In this document: positions 54,501 through 63,182 of the stretch, piece after piece
Layout of the letters: each line of letters starts with the position of its first letter
Position numbering within the stretch: position 1 is the first letter of the stretch
NCBI RefSeq assembly: GCF_028606985.1
Contig: NZ_CP117416.1
Span: 189,501-253,500, forward strand
Direction: 5' to 3'
Length of the DNA stretch: 64,000 bases
From: Paenibacillus kyungheensis
Lineage (GTDB): Bacteria; Bacillota; Bacilli; Paenibacillales; Paenibacillaceae
The notes under the pieces: model-generated
Databases searched by the model: none
What the model was told of the DNA's origin: nothing
Seen by the model: the letters and a program-made list of their open reading frames with translations, nothing else
Position numbers and translations under genes: made by a program

Positions 54501-55289
54501 ATGGAATTAGGATTGCAGGATAAATCTGTATTTGTGGCTGCTGCTAGTAAAGGATTGGGAAGAGCGAGTGCGCTTGAATTTGCAAGAGAAGGTGCCCGCG
54601 TAACGATTGCTAGTCGGAATATCGAACAGCTTCAAGAAGCTCAACAAGAGATTGCTTCGGCAACCGGGGTAACAGTAGACATTGTACAAATGGATGTGAA
54701 TGATGCTACACAGATCCAATCGGCTATAGCACAAGTAATCGAACGCACAAGTCGGTTAGACGTATTGGTCACCAACGCTGGCGGGCCTCCAGGAGGAACA
54801 TTTACAGATATGGAAGACGAGCACTGGCAACAAGCATTTGAACAAAATCTACTCAGTACGATTCGTCTGATTCGTGCGGCTTTACCAGCTCTACAATCTG
54901 ATGGTGGTGGACGGATAGTCAATATTGCTTCCTCTTCTGTCAAACAGCCTATCGATGGATTGATTTTATCAAATGTTTTTCGTGCGGGTATTCAGGCACT
55001 AACCAAGACATTATCTTCGGAATACGGGCACAAAGGAATATTGATCAATACCGTAGCACCCGGACGGATTGCGACTGATCGAATCTTAGAATTAGACAGT
55101 AAGCGTGCAGCAGATCAGCAGATATCTGTAGAACAATTGCAAGCACAAGCTACTGCACAGATTCCACTTGGACGGATGGGAACGCCGGAAGAATTTGCAC
55201 GTATGGTTGTATTTTACGGTTCGTTTGCCAATACGTATGTAACCGGACAGTCTCTGATCGTCGATGGAGGAACGATCCGGGCATTATAA
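54501..55289 (+). CDS. SDR-family oxidoreductase with non-canonical active site
   Basis: A 262-residue Rossmann-fold protein. The cofactor loop is AAASKGLGRAS and NAGGPPGG stands for the NAG motif. The catalytic Ser is in NIASSS, but the expected YxxxK is replaced by LSNVFRAG (Leu for Tyr, Arg for Lys), as in the BKR_3-type 'FabG-like' subgroup. The C-terminus is APGRIATDRI..SLIVDGGTIRAL. It may reduce a ketone by a changed mechanism or have lost oxidoreductase activity. ATG 54501 follows AGGAGGG; an ATG 36 bases earlier lacks a site. Confidence 0.85.
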   Translation: MELGLQDKSVFVAAASKGLGRASALEFAREGARVTIASRNIEQLQEAQQEIASATGVTVDIVQMDVNDATQIQSAIAQVIERTSRLDVLVTNAGGPPGGTFTDMEDEHWQQAFEQNLLSTIRLIRAALPALQSDGGGRIVNIASSSVKQPIDGLILSNVFRAGIQALTKTLSSEYGHKGILINTVAPGRIATDRILELDSKRAADQQISVEQLQAQATAQIPLGRMGTPEEFARMVVFYGSFANTYVTGQSLIVDGGTIRAL

Positions 55290-55291
55290 GA

Positions 55292-55624
55292 TTACATTTC
55301 ATCCACATGTTCAGATTCCACGTATTCATACCGATAGATAGAGAGATCGATAATAGCCTGGATACCGAATTCTACACCTTCTTCTTCAAGTAGCATTTGT
55401 TGAAGAAAACGAGATTCATCGTCTGCTATAGCGATCTCTCCTTTACTATTGACCACTCTATGCCACGGAAGATCATACTTCTTACTCATCGAATGTAACA
55501 CACGCACGACCTGTCTCGCAGCACGCGGACTTCCTGCTTCTGCGGCGATCTGTCCATAAGTCATTACTTTTCCGTACGGAATAGCTTGAATAATTCGAAT
55601 AACATGTTTAGTAAATGGTTGCAT
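55292..55624 (-). CDS. Alkyltransferase-like protein (Atl), MGMT family
   Basis: A 110-residue protein with the MGMT fold's DNA-binding half (IPYGKVMTYGQIAAEAGSPRAARQVVRVL). The active-site PCHR is PWHRV, so the acceptor Cys is replaced by Trp. Such proteins bind O6-alkylguanine and flag it for nucleotide excision repair instead of transferring the alkyl group. Start 55624 (MQPFTKHV) is set by AGGAGAGG; the longer upstream frame adds an unlikely leader. It converges with the SDR gene with two bases between. Confidence 0.88.
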   Translation of the reverse strand: MQPFTKHVIRIIQAIPYGKVMTYGQIAAEAGSPRAARQVVRVLHSMSKKYDLPWHRVVNSKGEIAIADDESRFLQQMLLEEEGVEFGIQAIIDLSIYRYEYVESEHVDEM

Positions 55625-55915
55625 TATACCTCTCCTATCTTTTTCTGTTAGCACCATAGACATAAAAAGCAAAAATCAGTTTTATAGGACTACATATTAT
55701 AAAAAGTCGATTTTTTTGTTAATTTAATGTCGAAAAATGTAATAAATAAGCTTTTTTTATAATAAAAAGATTGATTTTAAGATATGTTGGGTATAAAGTC
55801 TTATACAAAAAGAAGGTCAAATGTACGAAATAAAGGTAACAGCATATGAGAGACAGCGTTTATTAAGCACGTTATTTTTGAATACACAATTTGCATTATT
55901 GAAGGAGACAACAAA

Positions 55916-57433
55916 ATGTCTATATTTTCCCCTAGAAAAACAAGCCTTTCGTTACAATCAGTTATTGAAGCCAGTCAAAACGTTATCACCCAAATTCAAC
56001 AACAAAAAGAGTTACCTCAATTAAATGTTAAAGATGCTTCCCCAGAAGTACAAGAATTAGTCAAACATATGAATAATGCCTTTGCATTATTGTACGATCA
56101 AAAGCAAGATATTTCACTACGTTTGGATCTAGTCACTGAAGCGATTCAAGTTGGATTATGGGATATGAATGTAGTTGCTGGTGATCCGGTGAATCCGAAT
56201 AATAAATTTACCTGGACTGATGAGTTCCGTCATATGATCGGTTATCGTGACGAAAGTGATTTTCCGAATGTGTTAGATAGCTGGGCTTCTCTACTTCATC
56301 CCGATGAGCAACAATTTGTATTAGATGCTTTTGCCACGCATTTACTAGATCACTCCGGTCGTACTCCTTATGATATCGAATATCGCCTCAAATTAAAAAA
56401 TGGACAATATCGTTGGTTCAAAGCTACAGGTACAACGATTCGTGATCGTCAAGGTGTGCCTTTACGTGTAGCAGGAGCACTATTTGATATTCATGACAAA
56501 AAGTTAAAAGAACAAGAGTTGCAAGCACTTGTTACGCGTTATGATCTGATCAACAAAGCATTGATCGAAGCACCATGGGATATGGAAGTCATTGCAGGCG
56601 ATCCAGTTAACCCTAATAATGCCTTCTGGTGGTCACCACAATTTCGTTCAACACTGGGCTTCCAAGATGAGAAAGACTTCCCTAACGTATTAAGCAGTTG
56701 GAGCGATCGTCTACATCCAGAAGATAAAGAATATTCCTTGAATGCTTTTGCTGCTCACTTGAACGATCATACCGGACAGACTCCGTTCGCTATCGATTAC
56801 CGTCTACAATTGAAAAATGGAGAATACCGCTGGTATCATGCAGGTGGAGCTACAGTTCGAGATAGCAAAGGATTACCGGTACGTGTAGCTGGAACGATTC
56901 GTGATATTACATTTGAAAAAAATAAAGATGTTGTTGTAGAAGGCATGAATAGCCGTATGCAACAATTGTCTCAGTCGATCAGTGAAATGACAACCGCTAT
57001 GGCATCGGTATCTGAACAAGCACAAGAAGTCGCTTCGGCTCAAGAGAAATCAACAGAAGCGGCAAATGAAGCGAAAAACAGTGCAGATGAAACCAAAAAC
57101 ATTTCTACCTTTATTCGTGAAATTGCTAACCAAACGAATCTACTAGGATTGAATGCAGCAATCGAAGCCGCACGCGCAGGCGAATTGGGTATGGGATTTG
57201 CAGTAGTTGCCGATGAAGTCCGTAAGTTAGCTGTAAACAGTGCTTCTGCAACGGAGAATATCGAAACCAGTCTAAGCGATATGAAAGAGCTAATCGAACA
57301 GATTCTAGAGCATATCGGCAATATGACAACGATGACCCAGACTCAAGCAGCATTAACACAACAGGTGAATGCTTCGATGGACGAGATTAATCATATGGCA
57401 GAGTCGCTTGTTGATTTTGCGAAACAAATTTAA
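55916..57433 (+). CDS. Soluble chemoreceptor-like protein with two PAS domains
   Basis: 505 residues with no membrane segment. Two PAS_3 domains (about 75-200 and 205-330) are clear duplicates: both carry [19 protein letters not shown], and R.PVRVAG..D-type ends. A short methyl-accepting signalling domain follows (about 345-505) with [24 protein letters not shown] and [13 protein letters not shown], the tip that binds CheA/CheW. It should sense an internal cue such as redox or a bound cofactor. GAAGGAG precedes the ATG. Confidence 0.88.
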   Translation: MSIFSPRKTSLSLQSVIEASQNVITQIQQQKELPQLNVKDASPEVQELVKHMNNAFALLYDQKQDISLRLDLVTEAIQVGLWDMNVVAGDPVNPNNKFTWTDEFRHMIGYRDESDFPNVLDSWASLLHPDEQQFVLDAFATHLLDHSGRTPYDIEYRLKLKNGQYRWFKATGTTIRDRQGVPLRVAGALFDIHDKKLKEQELQALVTRYDLINKALIEAPWDMEVIAGDPVNPNNAFWWSPQFRSTLGFQDEKDFPNVLSSWSDRLHPEDKEYSLNAFAAHLNDHTGQTPFAIDYRLQLKNGEYRWYHAGGATVRDSKGLPVRVAGTIRDITFEKNKDVVVEGMNSRMQQLSQSISEMTTAMASVSEQAQEVASAQEKSTEAANEAKNSADETKNISTFIREIANQTNLLGLNAAIEAARAGELGMGFAVVADEVRKLAVNSASATENIETSLSDMKELIEQILEHIGNMTTMTQTQAALTQQVNASMDEINHMAESLVDFAKQI

Positions 57434-57480
57434 TAGTAGACTAAAAGTTTTGGAATACAGTCTATATAAAATGAACTACG

Positions 57481-57512
57481 AAAAAGAGCGCTCTATAGAG
57501 TGCTCTTTTTTT
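57481..57512 (+). terminator. Terminator after the PAS chemoreceptor gene
   Basis: AAAGAGCGCTCT / AGAGTGCTCTTT stem (one wobble) with a 4-base loop and T-run. Confidence 0.8.
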
Positions 57513-57531
57513 ATTTCTATATATGCTTATA

Positions 57532-58053
57532 TTAGTCGATCATAATAATCTTCCATTGATCTTGTGGATCTTTTTCAAAATAGAATGTATATACTGCTTC
57601 CTTTTCTGCTGTATCTCCTGCAACGGTTAGTTGACCGTGTACAGGGACAAGGACACGTTTTCCTTCTTTCAATGCCGTATCAATATGTGTGAATGTCATT
57701 GTATTGTCGAGCAGATAGTCATGAGCGGTACCCATACCTGTATCTATAGATTGATGAAATTGTTCTATATCTTTAGATACTATCGCATCAATTGCTTTTT
57801 TTAACTTGTTGCTCATTGGATCATCTATTAGTGGATCGTTCACTTTATCCCAATTAATTTCATCGCTACTTGATGCTTTTGACTGCTTTGTTGCATCATT
57901 ACTATTGTCAGAAGTCGCTGGTGCAGTTTCACTGGTCGCTTTTGGCATTGAAGATGGTTGTGATACTAATGGTTCGTTCCCACAAGCAGATAGCAAACTA
58001 ACAGTAAAAGTTAACATAGCGAGCATACATTTCATTTTGTGTATAATCAACAC
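57532..58053 (-). CDS. Hypothetical secreted lipoprotein
   Basis: 173 residues. A lipoprotein signal peptide with the lipobox LLSAC (Cys near residue 24) is followed by a Ser/Thr/Ala-rich linker and a small folded domain (about 85-173) ending KEAVYTFYFEKDPQDQWKIIMID, which has the look of an NTF2- or DUF4878-like fold. Its function is unknown. A TTG start at 58053 follows AAAGGATG; the internal ATG at 58035 is an alternative. Confidence 0.7.
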   Translation of the reverse strand: MLIIHKMKCMLAMLTFTVSLLSACGNEPLVSQPSSMPKATSETAPATSDNSNDATKQSKASSSDEINWDKVNDPLIDDPMSNKLKKAIDAIVSKDIEQFHQSIDTGMGTAHDYLLDNTMTFTHIDTALKEGKRVLVPVHGQLTVAGDTAEKEAVYTFYFEKDPQDQWKIIMID

Positions 58054-58150
58054 ATCCTTTCTAATAGATATAGACGAATTTCATCTGAAAAAGTACACAC
58101 TGCATCTAATTATTTATATTATGACTCAAACTTATAGATGCTCAAACAAA

Positions 58151-58205
58151 AAAAGACCTGTACACCGCCTACTTTTCACAAAGTATCGGGATACAGGTCT
58201 TTTTG
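58151..58205. terminator. Terminator of the pyruvate kinase side / lipoprotein upstream region
   Basis: AAAAGACCTGTA pairs with TACAGGTCTTTT with an inner partial stem ACTTT/AAAGT. T-runs or A-runs flank both sides; it lies 30 bases beyond the pyruvate kinase stop codon. Confidence 0.8.
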
Positions 58206-58234
58206 CTATTTATTCAAATCATTTTAAAATTAAA

Positions 58235-59650
58235 TTACACTTGTTGAACTTTCAGTAAGTTCGTATTACCAGACTGTCCAATCGGTACGCCAGCAGATAA
58301 TACGATTACATCGCCTTTGTTGATATAGCCTGTGTTGATGGCATTACGTGTAGCCGATTCAAACATTTCATCAGTTGTGCTTACTGCATCGCCTTTAACA
58401 GGGATAACACCGGACAATAGACATACTTTCGCCATCACTGATTCGTGTTGAGTAACTGCAAAGATCGGCGCTTGTGGGCGGTATTTGGAGATCATACGAG
58501 CGGTAAATCCACTCTCGGTCGAGATAATGATCGCTTTAGCCGCTAGTTCAAGCGAAGCACTTACAGCACTCTGGCTGATGACTTCGGTAATATTAGTAGA
58601 GTGTTCAGCTCTTTTTTTAGAAAATTGCTCGTAGTAATCGATCATCGTCTCAGCGCGTTGTGCAACAGCCGCCATCGTTTGAACGGATTGTACAGGATAT
58701 TTACCTGCTGCGGATTCACCAGACAACATCACTACATCTGCGCCTTGCAATACCGCATTCGCTACGTCACTTACTTCTGAACGAGTTGGACGAGGATTCA
58801 CTTGCATCGATTCAAGCATATGTGTAGCAACGATAACAGGTTTACCTGCAAGGTTACATTTATCGATCATTTCTTTTTGCATCATCGGTACGTCTTGAAT
58901 CGGAACTTCTACCCCAAGATCACCACGAGCAACCATAATACCGTCAGAAGCGACGATAATATCGTTCAAGTTAGTCATACCTTCTTGGTTTTCGATTTTA
59001 GAATAGATTTGTACATGTTCTGCATTGTTTTCAGCTAGAATGCCACGAATTTCGCGAATATCGTCGCCTTTACGAACGAAAGAAGCAGCGATCATTTCGA
59101 TTTTTTGTTCTAATCCGAAATGGATATGCATAACATCGCGTTCTGTTACTCCTGGCAATGTTGTATGAATTCCTGGTAAGTTTACACCTTTACGAGGCTT
59201 GAGTGTACCACCGCTAATAATATCGCAGAAGATATCGTTGCCTCTGATTTCACGTACATTCAGGTCTACCAGACCATCGTCGATCAGAATGCGGTCGCCT
59301 GCTTTAACGACTTCATTTAATTCAGCATAGTTTACGCCGATACGTTCAGCATCACCTAGAATTTCTTCTGTAGTCAAAATTAATTGTCCACCTGCACGTA
59401 ATTCACAGGAAGCTTCTCTTAATTTACCAATACGGACTTCAGGTCCTTTGATATCCATCATAATCGGTACAAATGTATTTAATTCAGCCGCAGCTTGACG
59501 TACATTCTGGATACGCATTACATGATCTTCTAACTCACCATGAGCCATATTTAGACGAGCTACTGTCATGCCCGCTTTGATCATTTCTTTTAACATTTCT
59601 ACAGAATCACAAGCAGGTCCCATCGTACAGATAATTTTAGTTCTAAGCAT
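58235..59650 (-). CDS. pyk: Pyruvate kinase
   Basis: Converts phosphoenolpyruvate and ADP to pyruvate and ATP. The 471-residue protein has MLRTKIICTMGPA, the K+/Mg site MARLNMAH-type TVARLNMAHGE, IMDIKGPEVRIG, the active-site KIENQEG and VARGDLGVEVP, and the C-terminal regulatory domain ending near IGQSGNTNLLKVQQV. It lacks the extra PEP-utiliser-like domain that lengthens the Bacillus enzyme to about 585 residues. It stands alone (no pfkA next to it), so it may be a second isozyme. AGGAGG precedes the ATG. Confidence 0.95.
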   Translation of the reverse strand: MLRTKIICTMGPACDSVEMLKEMIKAGMTVARLNMAHGELEDHVMRIQNVRQAAAELNTFVPIMMDIKGPEVRIGKLREASCELRAGGQLILTTEEILGDAERIGVNYAELNEVVKAGDRILIDDGLVDLNVREIRGNDIFCDIISGGTLKPRKGVNLPGIHTTLPGVTERDVMHIHFGLEQKIEMIAASFVRKGDDIREIRGILAENNAEHVQIYSKIENQEGMTNLNDIIVASDGIMVARGDLGVEVPIQDVPMMQKEMIDKCNLAGKPVIVATHMLESMQVNPRPTRSEVSDVANAVLQGADVVMLSGESAAGKYPVQSVQTMAAVAQRAETMIDYYEQFSKKRAEHSTNITEVISQSAVSASLELAAKAIIISTESGFTARMISKYRPQAPIFAVTQHESVMAKVCLLSGVIPVKGDAVSTTDEMFESATRNAINTGYINKGDVIVLSAGVPIGQSGNTNLLKVQQV

Positions 59651-59838
59651 TGGTTATCCTCCTAGAAGCGATTTTATTTAGTTTACATTGGAATGATTTT
59701 CGCACAATAAAATAGATTAACGATTGCGTTTAATATACTTAACTGTACGAAAATCATAATGCATATTGGCGTATTTCTATATGCGAAAAAACACTTTTCA
59801 TAAATTATTGTAACTGTAATACACACAGTATGCTATGA

Positions 59839-59868
59839 ACTATAGTACAATGATTAGACTATAGTACA
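59839..59868. promoter_or_regulatory. Direct repeat, candidate AraC-regulator binding site
   Basis: ACTATAGTACA occurs twice, starts 19 bp apart, about 80 bp ahead of an AraC-family gene. Direct repeats near two helical turns are usual for this family. It lies between pyk and the regulator, so either could be affected. Confidence 0.45.
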
Positions 59869-59943
59869 CTAAAAGTATAAAAAAGGATGTCGGAAATAGT
59901 CATATGAGCGGAGTAGACGTGCAATAAAGGAGGAAAGTCAGAA

Positions 59944-60726
59944 ATGTTAAAGATTGTTGATGTACAGGAGCATCACACAGTGAATTGGTACGAAAAAGAT
60001 CATTTAACAGGACAGATCTATTGTCTCAGTCTGGTGACTTATGGCAAATGTGTATATTGGGTGAATGAGCAGAAGCAGATTATGGAAAAAGGCGAAATGC
60101 TACTGATTCCAGCTCATCTTGCTTATTATGGCAAAAGTATTCCAACGATGATGCATACCAAATTAGTGATTTATTTTCGAGTAGAGCAACCGGATCTAGA
60201 TTTATCGATTTTGCATCAGCCCGAGCCATTAAGGCTCAAACTGGGCTGTTATGATCTCATTCATGAGAAATTGAAAATGATTATTTTGCAATGGACAGAA
60301 CATACTCCATATTATGAGTTGATGACTGAAACGTTGTTAATGCAGTTGTTAATTGAGATTAGCCGGGAATATGATCAAAAGCTAATCAGTGGCGATAAGC
60401 ATCAATTGGTCGATATGATGAAGCATTATATTCAACGTAATTATAACCACCGGATTACCAAAGAACAATTAGGCGAAGTGATTGAGCGAACGCCGAATTA
60501 TGCCGCTAACCTATTCAAAAGTGTCACCAACCAGACGATCAGTGACTATGTACATCATCAGCGGATGAAGCGTGCTGTATATATGCTAACCGAATCTCAA
60601 TTAACGATTGCTGAAATTGCAGAATTTTTGGGTTATCGTGATCTGTCTTACTTTTATCGTGTATTCAAGCGGATGATGGGTACTGTTCCTTCTGAATTGA
60701 TGCATGATCGTCCACCGATCTTGTAA
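59944..60726 (+). CDS. AraC-family transcriptional regulator
   Basis: 260 residues. A cupin-like sensor domain (about 1-150) is followed by two helix-turn-helices (MKHYIQRNYNHRITKEQLGEVI and LTIAEIAEFLGYRDLSYFYRVFKR). AAAGGAGG precedes the ATG. It converges with the second AraC gene with 15 bases between, and both precede a GH4 alpha-galactosidase. The effector is unknown. Confidence 0.88.
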   Translation: MLKIVDVQEHHTVNWYEKDHLTGQIYCLSLVTYGKCVYWVNEQKQIMEKGEMLLIPAHLAYYGKSIPTMMHTKLVIYFRVEQPDLDLSILHQPEPLRLKLGCYDLIHEKLKMIILQWTEHTPYYELMTETLLMQLLIEISREYDQKLISGDKHQLVDMMKHYIQRNYNHRITKEQLGEVIERTPNYAANLFKSVTNQTISDYVHHQRMKRAVYMLTESQLTIAEIAEFLGYRDLSYFYRVFKRMMGTVPSELMHDRPPIL

Positions 60727-60741
60727 ATCAAATACGACCAA

Positions 60742-61581
60742 CTACAATCGTTCACGAGTCTGCTTGGGCGATTGACCGATCACTTTTTTGAACATTTTAG
60801 AAAAAAGAAAAGGATCGGTATACCCGACCGAACGAGAAATATCGCTGATCGATAACTGACTATGATGAAGTAATTCTAACGCTCGTTTCATACGATATTC
60901 GATCATAAATTGTTGCAGAGATACGCCTAATTCTGCTTTGAAAAGCCCTGATAAATACGTACGATCCAGACCGACAGCCGCAGCAATATCCAGTACACTG
61001 ATCTTTTGACTATAACTGTTTTCGATATATTCTATCGCTTGTTGCAGATAACGTTCTCTCGAAGGCGTGACCCGTATAGGGGTAGTCGATACTGGAGCAC
61101 AAGCGATCAATTCATAGATTAACTGATACAACATACCTTGCGCATAGACATCTTCGCCTGGTTCATTGTAAGCCGCTAACAGTTGATCATAGAAATGCTG
61201 GAACCATGCTCTACCCTGACTATCGTATACAGGATGATCGAGGGTAAGATGTGCGCGCTGCATTAATGATTTGGCGTTGATTCCTTTGAATCCTATCCAC
61301 GTATAGACCCACGGATCATCAGCATCGGCTTCATAATTCATAATAGTATCGGGAAAAATCAAAAATCCCTGTCCTGCTGTAAGAGAATATTCTTTGTCCT
61401 GAATACGCAAAACACCTGATCCGCTATGGATATAATGAAGAATATATGAATCCCTAACTCCTGGCCCCCACGCATGGCTTGCTGTACATTGTTCTGTTCC
61501 GAAAAATAATAAATTCAAATCCATCGGCGGATAAGATACGGAATGCGTGTAATGCGTATACGGTAAATGGTGAAGCAACAT
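60742..61581 (-). CDS. AraC-family regulator of the alpha-galactosidase (RafR/MsmR type)
   Basis: About 279 residues. An N-terminal AraC_binding cupin (YILHYIHSGSGVLRI, FLIFPDTIMNYEADADDPW) senses a sugar, and the C-terminal 100 residues hold two helix-turn-helices (ISVLDIAAAVGLDRTYLSGLFK and SISDISRSVGYTDPFLFSKMFK). It is divergent from the GH4 alpha-galactosidase across 200 bp, the usual layout of a melibiose/raffinose activator. Start 61581 follows GGAAAGGA; the TTG at 61605 overlaps that site. Confidence 0.88.
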   Translation of the reverse strand: MLLHHLPYTHYTHSVSYPPMDLNLLFFGTEQCTASHAWGPGVRDSYILHYIHSGSGVLRIQDKEYSLTAGQGFLIFPDTIMNYEADADDPWVYTWIGFKGINAKSLMQRAHLTLDHPVYDSQGRAWFQHFYDQLLAAYNEPGEDVYAQGMLYQLIYELIACAPVSTTPIRVTPSRERYLQQAIEYIENSYSQKISVLDIAAAVGLDRTYLSGLFKAELGVSLQQFMIEYRMKRALELLHHSQLSISDISRSVGYTDPFLFSKMFKKVIGQSPKQTRERL

Positions 61582-61781
61582 AATATCGATTCCTTTCCAC
61601 AACACAATCTCTATCTATATATCATTAGTATATCGTACATACATCCTTTAGAGATATAAATATAAAATGGGATTATGCCATGTTTATGATCGTTTACTCT
61701 ATGTTTTTATAAAGCGCTTACCTCTATAGTTAACTGTATCAAAGCAGTCTAATAAGGGATACCTATGGAGGAGTGATCACG

Positions 61782-63080
61782 ATGTCTAAAATTACGTTTA
61801 TCGGTGCAGGAAGTACAGTATTTGTCAAAAACGTATTAGGTGATGTAATGCTTACACCTGCACTACAAGGATTCGAACTGGCTTTATACGATATTGATGT
61901 GAACCGACTACAAGAGTCCGAAAATCTATTAACCAGTATCAAAAACACAGTAGGAAGTACATGTAATATAGTAACGTATACCGATCGCAAAGAAGCATTA
62001 CGTGGAGCAAAATATGTGATTAATGCGATTCAAGTGGGTGGATACGATCCATGTACAATAACGGATTTTGACATCCCTACAAAGTACGGTTTGCGCCAAA
62101 CGATAGCAGATACATTAGGTATTGGAGGGATTTTCCGTAATCTGCGTACAATTCCGGTGATGCTTGAATTTGCACAAGATATGCGTGAAGTCTGTCCGGA
62201 TGCTCTATTTTTGAATTATACGAATCCAATGGCGGTATTAACAAATGTGATGAACACTTACGGAGGCATTCAGACTGTGGGATTATGCCATAGTGTACAG
62301 CAATGTATTCCGAACTTATTTGATGCGCTGGGTATAGATCAAACAGGTATTCAAGCGAAAATTGCAGGTATTAATCATATGGCATGGCTATTAGAAGTCA
62401 CGCGAGATGGAGTAGACTTGTATCCTGAGATCAAACGACTTGCCGCTGAAAAGCAAAAAACCAAACATGATGATATGGTGCGTTTTGAGTTGATGTTGAG
62501 ATTTGGGTATTATGTGACCGAGTCTTCTGAACACAATGCAGAATATCATCCGTATTTTATCAAACGTCAATATCCTGAACTGATCGAAAAGTTCAATATT
62601 CCATTAGATGAATATCCACGCCGTTGTGTAGAGCAGATCAAAGGGTGGAATGATATGAAAGAACAGCTATTTGCAAGTGAACATATTCAGCATACACGTA
62701 GTCTGGAATATGCTTCTTATATTTTAGAAGCGATCGAGACCAATACACCTTATAAAATTGGAGCTAATGTAATGAATACCGGTCTGATTCCGAATTTGCC
62801 GACTGAAGCATGTGTTGAAGTGCCTTGTCTGGTGGATGCTTCAGGAGTTACGCCTACGTACGCAGGTCATCTTCCACCACAATTAGCTGCACTGAATCGT
62901 ACGAGTATTAACACGCAGTTGTTGACAATTGAAGCAGCGATTACAGGTAAAAAGGAACATATTTATCATGCAGCTATGCTTGATCCTCATACATCTGCCG
63001 AGTTTTCGATAGACGATATTGTAGCGCTGTGTGATGAATTGATTGAAGCACATGGAGATTGGTTGCCTCAGTATAGCTAA
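61782..63080 (+). CDS. melA: GH4 alpha-galactosidase (melibiase)
   Basis: Hydrolyses alpha-galactosides such as melibiose, using NAD+ and Mn2+. The NAD loop ITFIGAGSTVFVKNVLGD, the metal-site Cys in VGLCHSVQQ, the GINHMAWLLE His motif and the sequence GGYDPCTITDFDIPTKYGLRQ all fit MelA within GH4. This differs clearly from the other GH4 gene in the window (24766-26103), which is of the 6-phospho-beta type. ATG 61782 follows GGAGGAG; an in-frame GTG at 61773 lies in that site. A weak cre-like AAAGCGCTTACC is at about 61711. Confidence 0.93.
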   Translation: MSKITFIGAGSTVFVKNVLGDVMLTPALQGFELALYDIDVNRLQESENLLTSIKNTVGSTCNIVTYTDRKEALRGAKYVINAIQVGGYDPCTITDFDIPTKYGLRQTIADTLGIGGIFRNLRTIPVMLEFAQDMREVCPDALFLNYTNPMAVLTNVMNTYGGIQTVGLCHSVQQCIPNLFDALGIDQTGIQAKIAGINHMAWLLEVTRDGVDLYPEIKRLAAEKQKTKHDDMVRFELMLRFGYYVTESSEHNAEYHPYFIKRQYPELIEKFNIPLDEYPRRCVEQIKGWNDMKEQLFASEHIQHTRSLEYASYILEAIETNTPYKIGANVMNTGLIPNLPTEACVEVPCLVDASGVTPTYAGHLPPQLAALNRTSINTQLLTIEAAITGKKEHIYHAAMLDPHTSAEFSIDDIVALCDELIEAHGDWLPQYS

Positions 63081-63182
63081 AAAAAGGTAAACAGAAATAT
63101 AGGTAAAGTGGTACTCCTAGTGTGAACAGGCATGGTATGATGGATGCTAACATCACTTTTAAGAACACAGGAGATATTACAA

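Noticed and set aside
61706-61725. cre site ahead of melA
   Set aside because: AAAGCGCTTACC matches the core, but the outer positions fail (about 11 of 14), so it is only weak support for CcpA control.
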